In this document: piece after piece, positions 1-7,567 of the stretch
How positions within the stretch are numbered: the stretch's first letter is position 1
Layout: each line of letters opens with the position of its first letter
Made by a program: the position numbers and the translations under genes
Notes under the pieces: generated by a model
Told to the model about the DNA's origin: nothing
Databases searched by the model: none
What the model saw: the letters and a program-made list of their open reading frames with translations, nothing else
Assembly (NCBI GenBank): GCA_964615765.1
Contig: CAZTQN010000039.1
Coordinates: 1-34,195 of the forward strand
DNA from: CAZTQN01 sp964615765
GTDB lineage: Bacteria > Planctomycetota > Phycisphaerae > Phycisphaerales > UBA1924
Length of the DNA stretch: 34,195 nucleotides
Reading direction: 5' to 3'

Positions 1-830
1 CCGCCAACCACCAACCCCACCCCGCCCCACGCCGCGGCCATCACCGTCGTCTCCACATCCCCGCAGTTCAGCCACAGCGTCACCAGCCCGCCCGCCATCG
101 CCGCCGCCCCGATCACCGCGTGCGTCCACGACGGCCGCCTCCGCAGCAGCACCGCCCACACCGCCGCCGCGATGATCCCCGTCCGCACCGGCGGGAACAC
201 CGACACCGCATACCCAAGCCGCGCCGGCACATCCCGCAGCAGCCCGCCCGACGACAGGATCGCCCGCGCATCCACGCGGCTGCCCCGCTCGTCGGCCGTC
301 ACCACCCGCCGCCCCGACGCCGTCGCCACCGGCGACATCGTCTCCCCCTCCTTCGTCCACACCCAAACGTGCGACAAGTCCGACACCAGCCGCGGCGTAT
401 ACCCCAGCCGCGTCAGCACCGACGCCGCCACCACCGCCCGCCCCTTGCAATCGCTCACCCCGCGCTCGAGCGCCTCCGCCGCCGTCGGAAAGTAGTTCGC
501 ACACCCCCAGTTGTCCCAATCAAACTCATACGGCAGCCGCTTCACGACCTCCATGTTGACCGCCATCAACACCGACGCGTGCTCCGCGGGCGTCCGCTCC
601 GCCGCCGACGCCTCACCCCGATGCCCCCACCCCGCCAGCCGCGCCCGCACCCGCGCCTCAAGCTCCGCCACACCCGGCGCCTCCGGCGCAATCAGCCCGT
701 TCAGATCCAACGCCCGCGCCACATGCCGCACCAGCAGCACCGGGTTCGGATACATCGTGAACAGCGCGACCACCCCCACGACCGCGGCTTTGATCGCCCA
801 CCGCCGCCCCCGCCGCTCCGGATTGAGCAT
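1..830 (-). CDS. Membrane protein with transglutaminase-like core, truncated by window edge
   Basis: Reading the minus strand from an ATG at 830 gives at least 276 codons without a stop, running off the window start. A hydrophobic segment lies at about residues 12-30. A papain-like transglutaminase signature follows, with GVSDCKGRA (Cys128) and SHVWVWT (His154), the expected catalytic pair. Two further hydrophobic stretches near the visible end suggest C-terminal membrane helices. Transglutaminase-like proteins in bacteria are usually cysteine peptidases or peptide-modifying enzymes at the envelope; the substrate here is unknown. The ATG has a GGAG directly abutting it, so an upstream GTG (for example at 869) may be the true start. 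The C-terminus lies outside the window. Confidence 0.75.
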   Translation of the reverse strand, partial: MLNPERRGRRWAIKAAVVGVVALFTMYPNPVLLVRHVARALDLNGLIAPEAPGVAELEARVRARLAGWGHRGEASAAERTPAEHASVLMAVNMEVVKRLPYEFDWDNWGCANYFPTAAEALERGVSDCKGRAVVAASVLTRLGYTPRLVSDLSHVWVWTKEGETMSPVATASGRRVVTADERGSRVDARAILSSGGLLRDVPARLGYAVSVFPPVRTGIIAAAVWAVLLRRRPSWTHAVIGAAAMAGGLVTLWLNCGDVETTVMAAAWGGVGLVVG

Positions 831-935
831 CTCCAGCACACGCACCGTCACAGCGTACCGGCACTCCACCCCCGGGTGGCACGCCGCTCCGCGGACCGGG
901 TCGCACGCGGCTCCGCGGCGTGACGGGTCAAGCCT

Positions 936-961
936 GACAAAGCCGACAAAGCCGACAAAGC
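936..961. repeat. Short tandem repeat, 9-bp unit
   Basis: The unit GACAAAGCC is repeated about 2.9 times in the intergenic region between the transglutaminase-like gene and the first immunity-like gene. No function is suggested; it looks like a simple-sequence expansion. Confidence 0.7.
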
Positions 962-1000
962 AGCAGCGCTCTCTCGGCCCCACGCCAAAACGCCTAGACA

Positions 1001-1369
1001 TCACGATGAGGTCAAGAACCCCTGCAGCGCAGAGTCGACATTTGCCAGCAGACGCGTGCGATCAACCGCGATCTTCTTCTTCTCCATCCGGTCAAGTATC
1101 ACCACCATCGCGCCACGAAGGTTGGTCGCCAGATACGCCCGGATTTGCCGACCGTCACGAGGCTCCCAAACCTCGCGCGGCACGAAGATATCGGCAGTGG
1201 CGTAGCCCATCGCGGGACGAACATACACATAGCCAAAGCCGGACCTGTTCCAATAGCAAATGTCTCCGTCGATGCGGAGCACAAAGTCAAACGTCTTGAT
1301 CGTGTCGCTATACGGCCCTTTGCACGCGTCGCGAAGAAGAAAACGCAGCGGCATGAAGTGAGCCTCCAT
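1001..1369 (-). CDS. Small immunity-like protein (122 aa)
   Basis: A 122-residue soluble protein with no signal peptide or membrane helix. The start at 1369 is chosen because GGGAG lies 6 nt upstream; a longer in-frame extension to 1573 would run through a non-coding repeat and is rejected. The pattern (F.LRIDGDICYWN, then V.RPAMGYATADI.VPREVWE, then a helical C-terminus with KKKIAVDRTRLL) recalls the Imm12-type immunity families of polymorphic toxin systems, but this is from memory and not checked. The next gene upstream on this strand is a SUKH immunity protein, which supports an immunity role. No toxin gene is visible beside it. The function is inferred. Confidence 0.6.
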   Translation of the reverse strand: MEAHFMPLRFLLRDACKGPYSDTIKTFDFVLRIDGDICYWNRSGFGYVYVRPAMGYATADIFVPREVWEPRDGRQIRAYLATNLRGAMVVILDRMEKKKIAVDRTRLLANVDSALQGFLTSS

Positions 1370-1476
1370 GGCACTCCCAGCCGTGGTATCGCCGGACTGC
1401 ACCCCCAGAGACACGGCGCTGTCCTTCCACGGGTCGGTCACTGCTTCGACGGCCGTATCTGGTCTAGGTCTCTGAA

Positions 1477-1575
1477 GGCACGTGGCACCGATCCAACCCG
1501 TGCCACTGACCTGCCGCTCTGGGCAGGTCAGTGCAGTGCCGCCAGCCGCCAGTCTATCCGCACGCGAGTTCACGC
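1477..1575. repeat. 100-nt hairpin-forming dispersed repeat, copy 1
   Basis: This 99-nt segment matches 2263-2362 with about five substitutions and one indel. It holds a perfect 12-bp stem (CACTGACCTGCC at 1504-1515, loop GCTCTG, GGCAGGTCAGTG at 1522-1533) and an overlapping 7-bp stem (GTGGCAC at 1482-1488, GTGCCAC at 1500-1506), so two folds compete. It lies about 110 nt upstream of the small gene at 1001-1369. It resembles REP/BIME-like intergenic elements; no transposase is visible nearby. Confidence 0.85.
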
Positions 1576-1614
1576 CCGAGTGCCACGGAGTCTGATCAGA
1601 GCCACTTGCTGGCC

Positions 1615-1737
<123 letters not shown>

Positions 1738-1802
1738 TCCGCCACGCTAACGATGGAGCCTTGGACGTCGGCGAGCCGGCGGAGCGCCGGATTGCTCGGT
1801 CT

Positions 1803-2243
1803 CTACGGCAAACCCAACTCGTCCAGCATCTGAATCAGCCAGATGTTGAATGAAGATGCAATCAATTCAGGATGTTGCCCATTTCCGAGCTCATGATCCC
1901 AGAAAACAACAGGGCACTCGCCGTTACGCTTAATGTCAGTCTTCAAACACCAGTGATTGCCTGCTCCGTCATTCATTACTGGAACCAGTTCAAGTGGTAG
2001 ACTGGGTCCCATCTGGGATCGTTCTGCGATAGTATTCCGTATGAGGTCCAAATGATCCGGGACCTCAGCCCCTAGGCCGTACACTTCTTGGTGTGCAAAC
2101 CGAGCCCATCCGAACGAGAGCAAGAACTCTCTGTAACTTTCGGGGAGTTCAACGCCGAGCCTGCGTTCTGCACGATCAATGTCGCGCGCGGCAGCGCCCA
2201 TGCCACACTCTTTATCAGAAAATGCGCGAATTTCTTGATGCAT
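1803..2243 (-). CDS. SUKH-family (SMI1/KNR4) immunity protein
   Basis: 146 residues with the SUKH fold signature: an N-terminal helix ending in the LGVELPESYREFLLSFGWA stretch (about residues 29-47), then VYGLG, then the core LVPVMNDGAGNHWCLKT and VVFWDHE, and a C-terminal SFNIWLIQML helix. SUKH proteins are the commonest immunity proteins of contact-dependent and polymorphic toxin systems and neutralise nuclease toxins. No partner toxin is visible, so it may be an orphan immunity gene. Its base composition is clearly lower in GC (near 50% by eye) than its ~70% surroundings, suggesting recent acquisition. No clear Shine-Dalgarno precedes the ATG at 2243; the ATG at 2201 is an alternative. Its 3' end is 66 bp from the scaffold-gap homopolymer. 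Confidence 0.9.
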   Translation of the reverse strand: MHQEIRAFSDKECGMGAAARDIDRAERRLGVELPESYREFLLSFGWARFAHQEVYGLGAEVPDHLDLIRNTIAERSQMGPSLPLELVPVMNDGAGNHWCLKTDIKRNGECPVVFWDHELGNGQHPELIASSFNIWLIQMLDELGLP

Positions 2244-2262
2244 ATAAATGCTGTTATGGCCC

Positions 2263-2362
2263 GGCAGGTGGCACCGATCCTACCCGTGCCACTGACCTGC
2301 CGCTCTGGGCAGGTCAGTGCAGTGCCTCCAGCCGCCAGTCTATTCGGCACGCGATTTCACGC
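2263..2362. repeat. 100-nt hairpin-forming dispersed repeat, copy 2
   Basis: Second copy of the element at 1477-1575, about 94% identical and in the same orientation. The 12-bp stem with the GCTCTG loop is fully conserved, while the substitutions fall outside it. It sits 19 nt upstream of the SUKH gene start and 50 nt beyond the 3' end of the third small gene. Confidence 0.85.
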
Positions 2363-2412
2363 TCGCATGACAAGGCCCAAACTTGTGCCCGCCGAGCAGG
2401 CGCTGGACTCGA

Positions 2413-2700
2413 TCAGTGCCGCCCGCCGCTCGACCTGGGCAACCTGTCCGGGGCGAGCGGATGGACACAATACGCTTCGCAAAGTTCGCTCATCAAGAAC
2501 AGCATCGCGGCATCATAACTGCGGAACCGCCGCAGCAGGCGAGCCTCGCCCCTCTCCACAAAGTCAACCTCCCACCAGCCATCCCCGTGCTGAAACAGCC
2601 AATGCCCTTCGTCCCGTTGCGACGACCCGAGGTGGTACGCTCCCCCAGGTATGTTCGCGCTCTTCACAAACGCTTTGAACACGTCAGCGACGAGAAACAT
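2413..2700 (-). CDS. Small immunity-like hypothetical protein (95 aa)
   Basis: A 95-residue soluble protein. The start at 2700 (MFLVADVFKAF) is preferred because the 19 residues encoded upstream are basic and unlike a protein start. The middle holds a pattern seen in small immunity-like proteins: GAYHLGSSQRDEGHWLF, WWEVDFVERGE, then RRFRSYDAAMLFLMSEL. I cannot name the family with certainty. It forms a same-strand set with the SUKH gene and the 122-aa gene, each separated from the next by a copy of the 100-nt repeat. No toxin is visible. The C-terminal tail after about residue 75 is polar and may be disordered. Confidence 0.6.
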   Translation of the reverse strand: MFLVADVFKAFVKSANIPGGAYHLGSSQRDEGHWLFQHGDGWWEVDFVERGEARLLRRFRSYDAAMLFLMSELCEAYCVHPLAPDRLPRSSGGRH

Positions 2701-3123
2701 GATGCGATCTCGTTGGCGGCGGCGGGTAGTGACCTGAGTCCGTGCACTATACCCCACGCCTCACCCTCCCCGACTCGCAATCACCACCACCCCGGCCCAC
2801 CCGCCGCCCCGCGCCGTGACGGCGTGTCCCCCGCCCCATCCCCCGCCCCCTCACCCGCGCGCGCACACCCCGCGCGCGCACACCACCCCCAACCCCATCC
2901 CCGCAAAAATTCCCACAACCCCCACCGCGGCCGCCCGCCGCCGCTCTTGCCATCCCCCAATCCGGCCCCCCGCGCGCGCACGCCCGCGCCGCGCCGCCCA
3001 TGGGTGATGACACCCACCATCCATGCTCACCACCCGGCCCTCAACGTCCGATATACACCCGGCCCACGCCCACGTACCCTCACCCCACACCCCGCCGTGC
3101 GTCTCAGCAAGTACATCCCCAGC
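2701..3123. other. C-rich intergenic region, no gene supported
   Basis: This 423-bp stretch is very C-rich on the plus strand. It includes a tandem pair of about 15 bp of the type CGCGCGCGCACACC near 2856-2885. Open frames on both strands are low-complexity Pro/Arg/Ala/Gly translations without domain content. It should hold the promoter of the mrdA-rodA pair, but no convincing -35/-10 was recognised. Confidence 0.6.
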
Positions 3124-5532
3124 ATGTATCAGCGCCGACTGCTGCTCATCGTCGGCGGGCTGATCGTCCTTGCCGCCTTCCCCGCGCTGCAGATGGCCCG
3201 GCTCACCCTCGTCAGCGGCGACGTCCTCCGCGCCGCCGCCGAGAAGCACCTGATCAGCGAGCAATGGCTCCCCAGCGTTCGCGGCGAGATCCGCGACCGC
3301 AAAGGCCGCGTGCTCGCGATGGACCGTCCGTCCCTCGACATCGCCATCGACTACCCCGTCATCACCGGCGAATGGGCCGACGCGATGGCCGCCCGCAGCG
3401 CCCGCGCCGCCGCCCAGGGCCGCTGGGCCCAACTCAGCCCGCGCCAGCGCGACGACCTGGTCGCCCAGCACCTGCCCCCGTTCGAAGCCCATCTCGACCG
3501 CATGTGGGCCCTCATCGCGCGCACGGCCGACCTCCCGCGCGAGCACATCGACCAGCGCGCCGCCGACATCCGCCGCGAAGTCGAAGTCCTCGCGACCATC
3601 GTCACCGAGCGCCAGCGCCAGCAGCGCGAGCGCGAACTCAACCGCACCGGCGACGACCCGGCCGACGCCGCGGCGTCAGCCGCATCACCCGCCGACGCGG
3701 GCGATCTCGCCACCGTCGCCACCGCCGACGTCCGCCGCCCGATCCGCGAGGAAAGCGCCCGCCACGTCCTCTTGAAGAACGTGCCCGACACCGTCGGCTT
3801 CGAGTTCGAGCGTCTGCTCCGTCAGACGGTGACCGTGCAAGGTTCGACGCGCGCGGTCCCGGTGCTGCCGGGCCTCGCCGTCATCGACAACACCCGGCGG
3901 GACTACCCGCTCGAAACCGTCGACGTGCCGATCGACCGCTCCGTCCTCCCCGGCCCGCTGCGTCAAGACGGCGTGCACACCGTGCGTGTCGAGGGTGTCG
4001 CGACGCACCTGATCGGCTGGATGCGCTCACGCATCTTCAAGGAAGACGCCGACCGCCGACCGCTCAAACGCGCCGACGGCTCCGTCGATTTCGGGCACTA
4101 CCGCGCCGGCGATCAGATCGGCCAAGGCGGCTTCGAGCAGGCCGCCGAGGACGATCTCCGCGGCCTCCGCGGCGTCCGCCGCACACACCTCGACACCGGC
4201 AAGGTCGAAACCACCGCGCCCGTCGCCGGCCGCCCGGTCGATCTCACCATCGACGCGCTCCTGCAAGCCCGCATTCAGGCCCTCTTCGACCCCGGCCTCG
4301 GGCTCACGGTCGTTCAGCCGTGGCACAAGGTGCGCCAGGCGGACACGCTGCAGCACCCGAGCGAACTGCCGACGGGTCAGGCCCTCAACGGCGCCGTTGT
4401 CGTGCTCGACATCGCCACCGGCGACGTGCTCGCGCTGGTCAGCGCGCCGTCGTTCACACGCACGGGTTTGGCCGACACCCCGGAAGAGATCTTCACCGAC
4501 CGCTTCGCGCTCGCGTATCTGAACCGCGCGATCGACAAGCCGTATCCGCCGGGTTCGATCGTCAAGCCGATCGTGTACGCCGACGCCGTCACGCGCGGCG
4601 TGTTCAGCGTCGACGGCCGCGTCGCGTGTCACGGCCACTTTTATCCCGAGCAGCCCACCAAGTTCCGCTGCTGGATCTTCAAGCAGTTCAACGACACGCA
4701 CTCGAACCAGCTCGGGCACGACGTCGACGCGTCGGACGCGGTCAAGGTCTCGTGCAACATCTTCTTCTTCGAGCTCGGCCGTCGCCTGGGCCCGGGCGGC
4801 ATGCACGCGTGCTACACGTCGCTGGGCGTCGGCGCCGACGCGCCGCGCTGGAACCTGTTTGCGCTGCCGCCGGGAGTTGAAGGCGCAGGACTGCTGCATG
4901 AGCAGCGCGGCAGCGTGCCGCGTGGGGACAAGGCAACCTCCGCCGAGGCCGTGCTGATGGGCATCGGTCAAGGCCCGGTGACATGGACGCCGCTGCACGC
5001 GGCGGGCGCGATGGCGACGCTGGCCCGCGGCGGTGTCGCGCTCTCGCCGCGAATCCGCGCCGGCGCCCCGCAGACCCGCGCCGAACTCAACTACACGCCC
5101 GCCGCCGTGGCCAAAGCGCTCGACGGCCTGCGCCGCAGCGCCGAAGAAGAACGCGGCACGACCCATAGCGTGACGTACGACCTGCCCGACGGCTCGCGCC
5201 GGCGCGAACAGATCTTCGATGTTCCCGGCGTCGACGTCTGGGCCAAGAGCGGCACCGCCGACGCCCCGCCCTTCATCGCCGACCTCGCGCGCGACGGGCA
5301 GGACGACACCTTCGACGGCGACCACGCCTGGTGCGTGCTGCTCGCCGGCGTCAACGGGCGCCCGATGTACAGCATCGCCGTCGTCGTCGACTACGGCGGC
5401 TCCGGAGGGCGCGTCGCCGGTCCGCTCGCGAACCAGGTGCTCCGCACGCTCGCCGCCGAGGGATACCTGCCCGGCGTGGGCAGCGGCGAGCGCTCAGCGC
5501 TCGCGCCGGTCGGCGCGGAGGCGCACCCGTGA
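3124..5532 (+). CDS. mrdA: Penicillin-binding protein 2, elongasome transpeptidase
   Basis: An 802-residue class B penicillin-binding protein that cross-links peptidoglycan during lateral wall elongation. One N-terminal membrane helix (about residues 6-25) is followed by the dimerisation/pedestal region starting GEIRDRKGRVLA, then the transpeptidase domain. Catalytic motifs are visible: SIVK (Ser478, Lys481), SCN (Ser543) and KSGT (Lys708); KSG replaces the more usual KTG. A long, mostly charged insert with an Ala-rich patch lies around residues 130-220. The ATG at 3124 is chosen because the helix follows at once; a GTG at 3097 would add nine residues (VRLSKYIPS) and is a real alternative, and neither has a clear ribosome-binding site. 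Its stop overlaps the start of rodA, so the two are translationally coupled. Confidence 0.93.
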   Translation: MYQRRLLLIVGGLIVLAAFPALQMARLTLVSGDVLRAAAEKHLISEQWLPSVRGEIRDRKGRVLAMDRPSLDIAIDYPVITGEWADAMAARSARAAAQGRWAQLSPRQRDDLVAQHLPPFEAHLDRMWALIARTADLPREHIDQRAADIRREVEVLATIVTERQRQQRERELNRTGDDPADAAASAASPADAGDLATVATADVRRPIREESARHVLLKNVPDTVGFEFERLLRQTVTVQGSTRAVPVLPGLAVIDNTRRDYPLETVDVPIDRSVLPGPLRQDGVHTVRVEGVATHLIGWMRSRIFKEDADRRPLKRADGSVDFGHYRAGDQIGQGGFEQAAEDDLRGLRGVRRTHLDTGKVETTAPVAGRPVDLTIDALLQARIQALFDPGLGLTVVQPWHKVRQADTLQHPSELPTGQALNGAVVVLDIATGDVLALVSAPSFTRTGLADTPEEIFTDRFALAYLNRAIDKPYPPGSIVKPIVYADAVTRGVFSVDGRVACHGHFYPEQPTKFRCWIFKQFNDTHSNQLGHDVDASDAVKVSCNIFFFELGRRLGPGGMHACYTSLGVGADAPRWNLFALPPGVEGAGLLHEQRGSVPRGDKATSAEAVLMGIGQGPVTWTPLHAAGAMATLARGGVALSPRIRAGAPQTRAELNYTPAAVAKALDGLRRSAEEERGTTHSVTYDLPDGSRRREQIFDVPGVDVWAKSGTADAPPFIADLARDGQDDTFDGDHAWCVLLAGVNGRPMYSIAVVVDYGGSGGRVAGPLANQVLRTLAAEGYLPGVGSGERSALAPVGAEAHP

Positions 5533-6809
5533 TCGGCGTGACGGCCCCGACGTGGTGGCGGACCCGCTGGCGGGCGCTGGTGGGCTCGGAGATCGCGCTC
5601 GGCAACGCCGCGTGGCTGTGCGTGCTCGCGGGCTTGGCGCTCACGCTGCTGGGCATCTACGCCATAGACGTCGGCGCGAACCCCGCGCCGGAGTCGGGCG
5701 TGATCTCGGGCGGGCCGCTGGTCACGCGGCAGGCGATGTACCTGTGCGTCGGGCTCTTTGCGTGCGCGATCGCCGCGGTGCCGCACTTTCGGCTTGTTCG
5801 CGCGCTGGCGTGGGTCATGCTCGCCGTGGTGATCGCGCTGCTGGTCTTCTTGCTGTTGCCGTTCGTGCCGGCGTGGCTGGTGACGCCGCGGAACGGGGCC
5901 CGCGGGTGGATCGAACTGGGCATCATCGACTTTCAGCCGGCCGAGGCGGCGAAGATCGCGTTCGTGCTCGCGATGGCGCGGTACCTGCGATATCGGGAGG
6001 ATCACCGGAGTTTCGGCGGGCTGGTGATCCCGGCGCTGATCGCGTTTGTGCCGGCCGCGCTCATCACGCTGCAGCCGGACCTGGGCACGGCGCTGCTGTT
6101 TGCGCCGACGACGCTGGCGATGCTGATCGCCGCGGGTGCGAAGCTCAAGCACATGGCCGTCATCGTGCTGGTGGCGGCGATGGCGGCCCCGGCGACGTAC
6201 CCGATCCTCAAGCCGCACCAGCGGGCGCGGATCGATGGGCTGATCGCGCGCGTCTTCGAGGACCCGGCCAGCGGCGCGAAGGGGATCAACTACCAGGCGA
6301 TCACGGCCCAGACGCTCGCCGGCGCGGGCGGCGCGGCGGGCGTGAGCGACGGCAAGGCCCGCGCGCTGGTCAAGTTCAACCGCCTGCCCGAGCGGCACAA
6401 CGACATGATCCTGAGCGTGATCATGACGCGGTTCGGGCTGCTCGGCGGGCTCGTGGTGCTCGGGCTGTACGGCGTGTGGATGCTCGGCGCGTACATCACC
6501 GCCGCGGCGTGCAAGGACGCGTTCGGGCGGCTCGTCGTCGTCGGCTTCATGGCCATCACCGCGGCCCAGGCGCTCGTGAACATCGGGATGAACCTCGGGC
6601 TGTTGCCGATCGTCGGGCTGACGCTGCCGCTGGTTTCGTACGGCGGATCCAGCATGGTGACGATGTGGCTGATGACCGGCCTGATCATGTCGATCGGTCT
6701 GCGGCCGGGACTAAGGCTGGCGCGGCCGACGTTCGAGTTTGATGCCCAGCCGTACGACCCCGTGCGCGGACCGTCGCACCGAGCGGCGCCGCGGCGGCGG
6801 GGGGGGTGA
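5529..6809 (+). CDS. rodA: RodA, SEDS-family peptidoglycan glycosyltransferase
   Basis: A 426-residue polytopic membrane protein of the SEDS family (RodA/FtsW/SpoVE), which polymerises lipid II into glycan strands together with a class B PBP. The family signatures are present: GARGWIELGIIDFQPAEAAK, LQPDLGTALL with the conserved acidic residue, and the C-terminal GLLPIVGLTLPLVSYGGSS loop. About ten hydrophobic segments are visible. The GTG start at 5529 overlaps the TGA of the upstream PBP2 gene (GTGA), fixing both the start and the operon. The pairing with PBP2, rather than PBP3, argues for RodA over FtsW. The last ~25 residues are basic and likely cytoplasmic. Confidence 0.95.
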   Translation: MIGVTAPTWWRTRWRALVGSEIALGNAAWLCVLAGLALTLLGIYAIDVGANPAPESGVISGGPLVTRQAMYLCVGLFACAIAAVPHFRLVRALAWVMLAVVIALLVFLLLPFVPAWLVTPRNGARGWIELGIIDFQPAEAAKIAFVLAMARYLRYREDHRSFGGLVIPALIAFVPAALITLQPDLGTALLFAPTTLAMLIAAGAKLKHMAVIVLVAAMAAPATYPILKPHQRARIDGLIARVFEDPASGAKGINYQAITAQTLAGAGGAAGVSDGKARALVKFNRLPERHNDMILSVIMTRFGLLGGLVVLGLYGVWMLGAYITAAACKDAFGRLVVVGFMAITAAQALVNIGMNLGLLPIVGLTLPLVSYGGSSMVTMWLMTGLIMSIGLRPGLRLARPTFEFDAQPYDPVRGPSHRAAPRRRGG

Positions 6810-6900
6810 GGTGATGGATGCGGGGAGGGGGGGAGTGGGGGACGCGGGGAGGGGTGTGGTGCGATGTGGAGGCGTCAGGACCGGCGGGCGAGGCTGTTGG

Positions 6901-7371
6901 TTATAGATGCGCTTGCGGATCACTGTCTGAACGGTCACGGTGCCGCCGTGCGTTCTGATTAACTGCTTCCCAAACGAGGAGGGTGGCGACGAGGCGTTCG
7001 CGGTGCTGAACGGCGGCGGGTAGTTGCAGGGGCCGACTGGAACGCGTTTTTACGACGATCGTGTGCCAAACGGGAATAGTCGCCGACTCTACATCGCTTG
7101 CGAGGACGGTGACTTTTCGAAACAGGGACTTGTGGACGAGACGGTCCAAGTACACCTCGATGTGCTCCAGTCGCCACTTGGCCACGCCGGTTGCGAACAG
7201 GATCAAGCCCATCACGCCGACTGCGGCGACAAAGTGTCGCCCGGGCGTGACCGCCACGTAGAAGAAGTATGCACTCATGGCCAGCACCGCCGCGAGGATG
7301 GGCAGAAACACGAACGATGAGTGTCTGGCGATGAACTCGGGCTGAGTTGACAATTGGTGCGCCTCGCTCAC
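6901..7371 (-). CDS. Small membrane protein with two helices and a soluble C-terminal domain
   Basis: A 156-residue protein with two hydrophobic helices (about residues 20-40 and 45-65), joined by a short loop, followed by a domain of about 80 residues beginning KWRLEHIEVYLDRLVHKSLF. The arrangement resembles bacterial PH-like (bPH/YdbT-type) membrane proteins, where the soluble part follows a helical hairpin, but I cannot confirm this. The start is a GTG at 7371; no strong Shine-Dalgarno is seen. It converges on rodA and is downstream of the haloperoxidase-like gene with a terminator between, so it is probably transcribed alone. Its codon use is less G/C-extreme than its neighbours. No function is assigned. 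Confidence 0.75.
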   Translation of the reverse strand: MSEAHQLSTQPEFIARHSSFVFLPILAAVLAMSAYFFYVAVTPGRHFVAAVGVMGLILFATGVAKWRLEHIEVYLDRLVHKSLFRKVTVLASDVESATIPVWHTIVVKTRSSRPLQLPAAVQHRERLVATLLVWEAVNQNARRHRDRSDSDPQAHL

Positions 7372-7464
7372 GGGTGGCCGCGAGGTAACGCTACGTGTTC
7401 AACTCGGTTGTCGACTATGCACCGATTCACGGCTGGTCGGCGATGGTTACTTAAGAGAGAAAGC

Positions 7465-7492
7465 ACCGACCCGCTGGGAGCAGCGGGTCGGT
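7465..7492 (-). terminator. Rho-independent terminator of the haloperoxidase-like gene
   Basis: A perfect 11-bp stem (ACCGACCCGCT / AGCGGGTCGGT) with a 6-nt loop, followed on the minus strand by a T-rich tract (GCTTTCTCTCTT). It lies about 75 bp beyond the stop of the minus-strand gene at 7568. Confidence 0.85.
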
Positions 7493-7567
7493 GGGGATCA
7501 TCGTGATGTGCGGAGGGAGGCAGGCGGGACGCCTGGCCCAGCGGGCTCACTTCATGCAGGTTCAGAT

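Noticed and set aside
2383..3123. N-terminal extension of the PBP2 frame by up to 247 codons
   Set aside because: The extension is Pro/His/Arg-rich low complexity and overlaps the antisense small gene at 2413-2700; the membrane helix expected at the N-terminus begins right after 3124.
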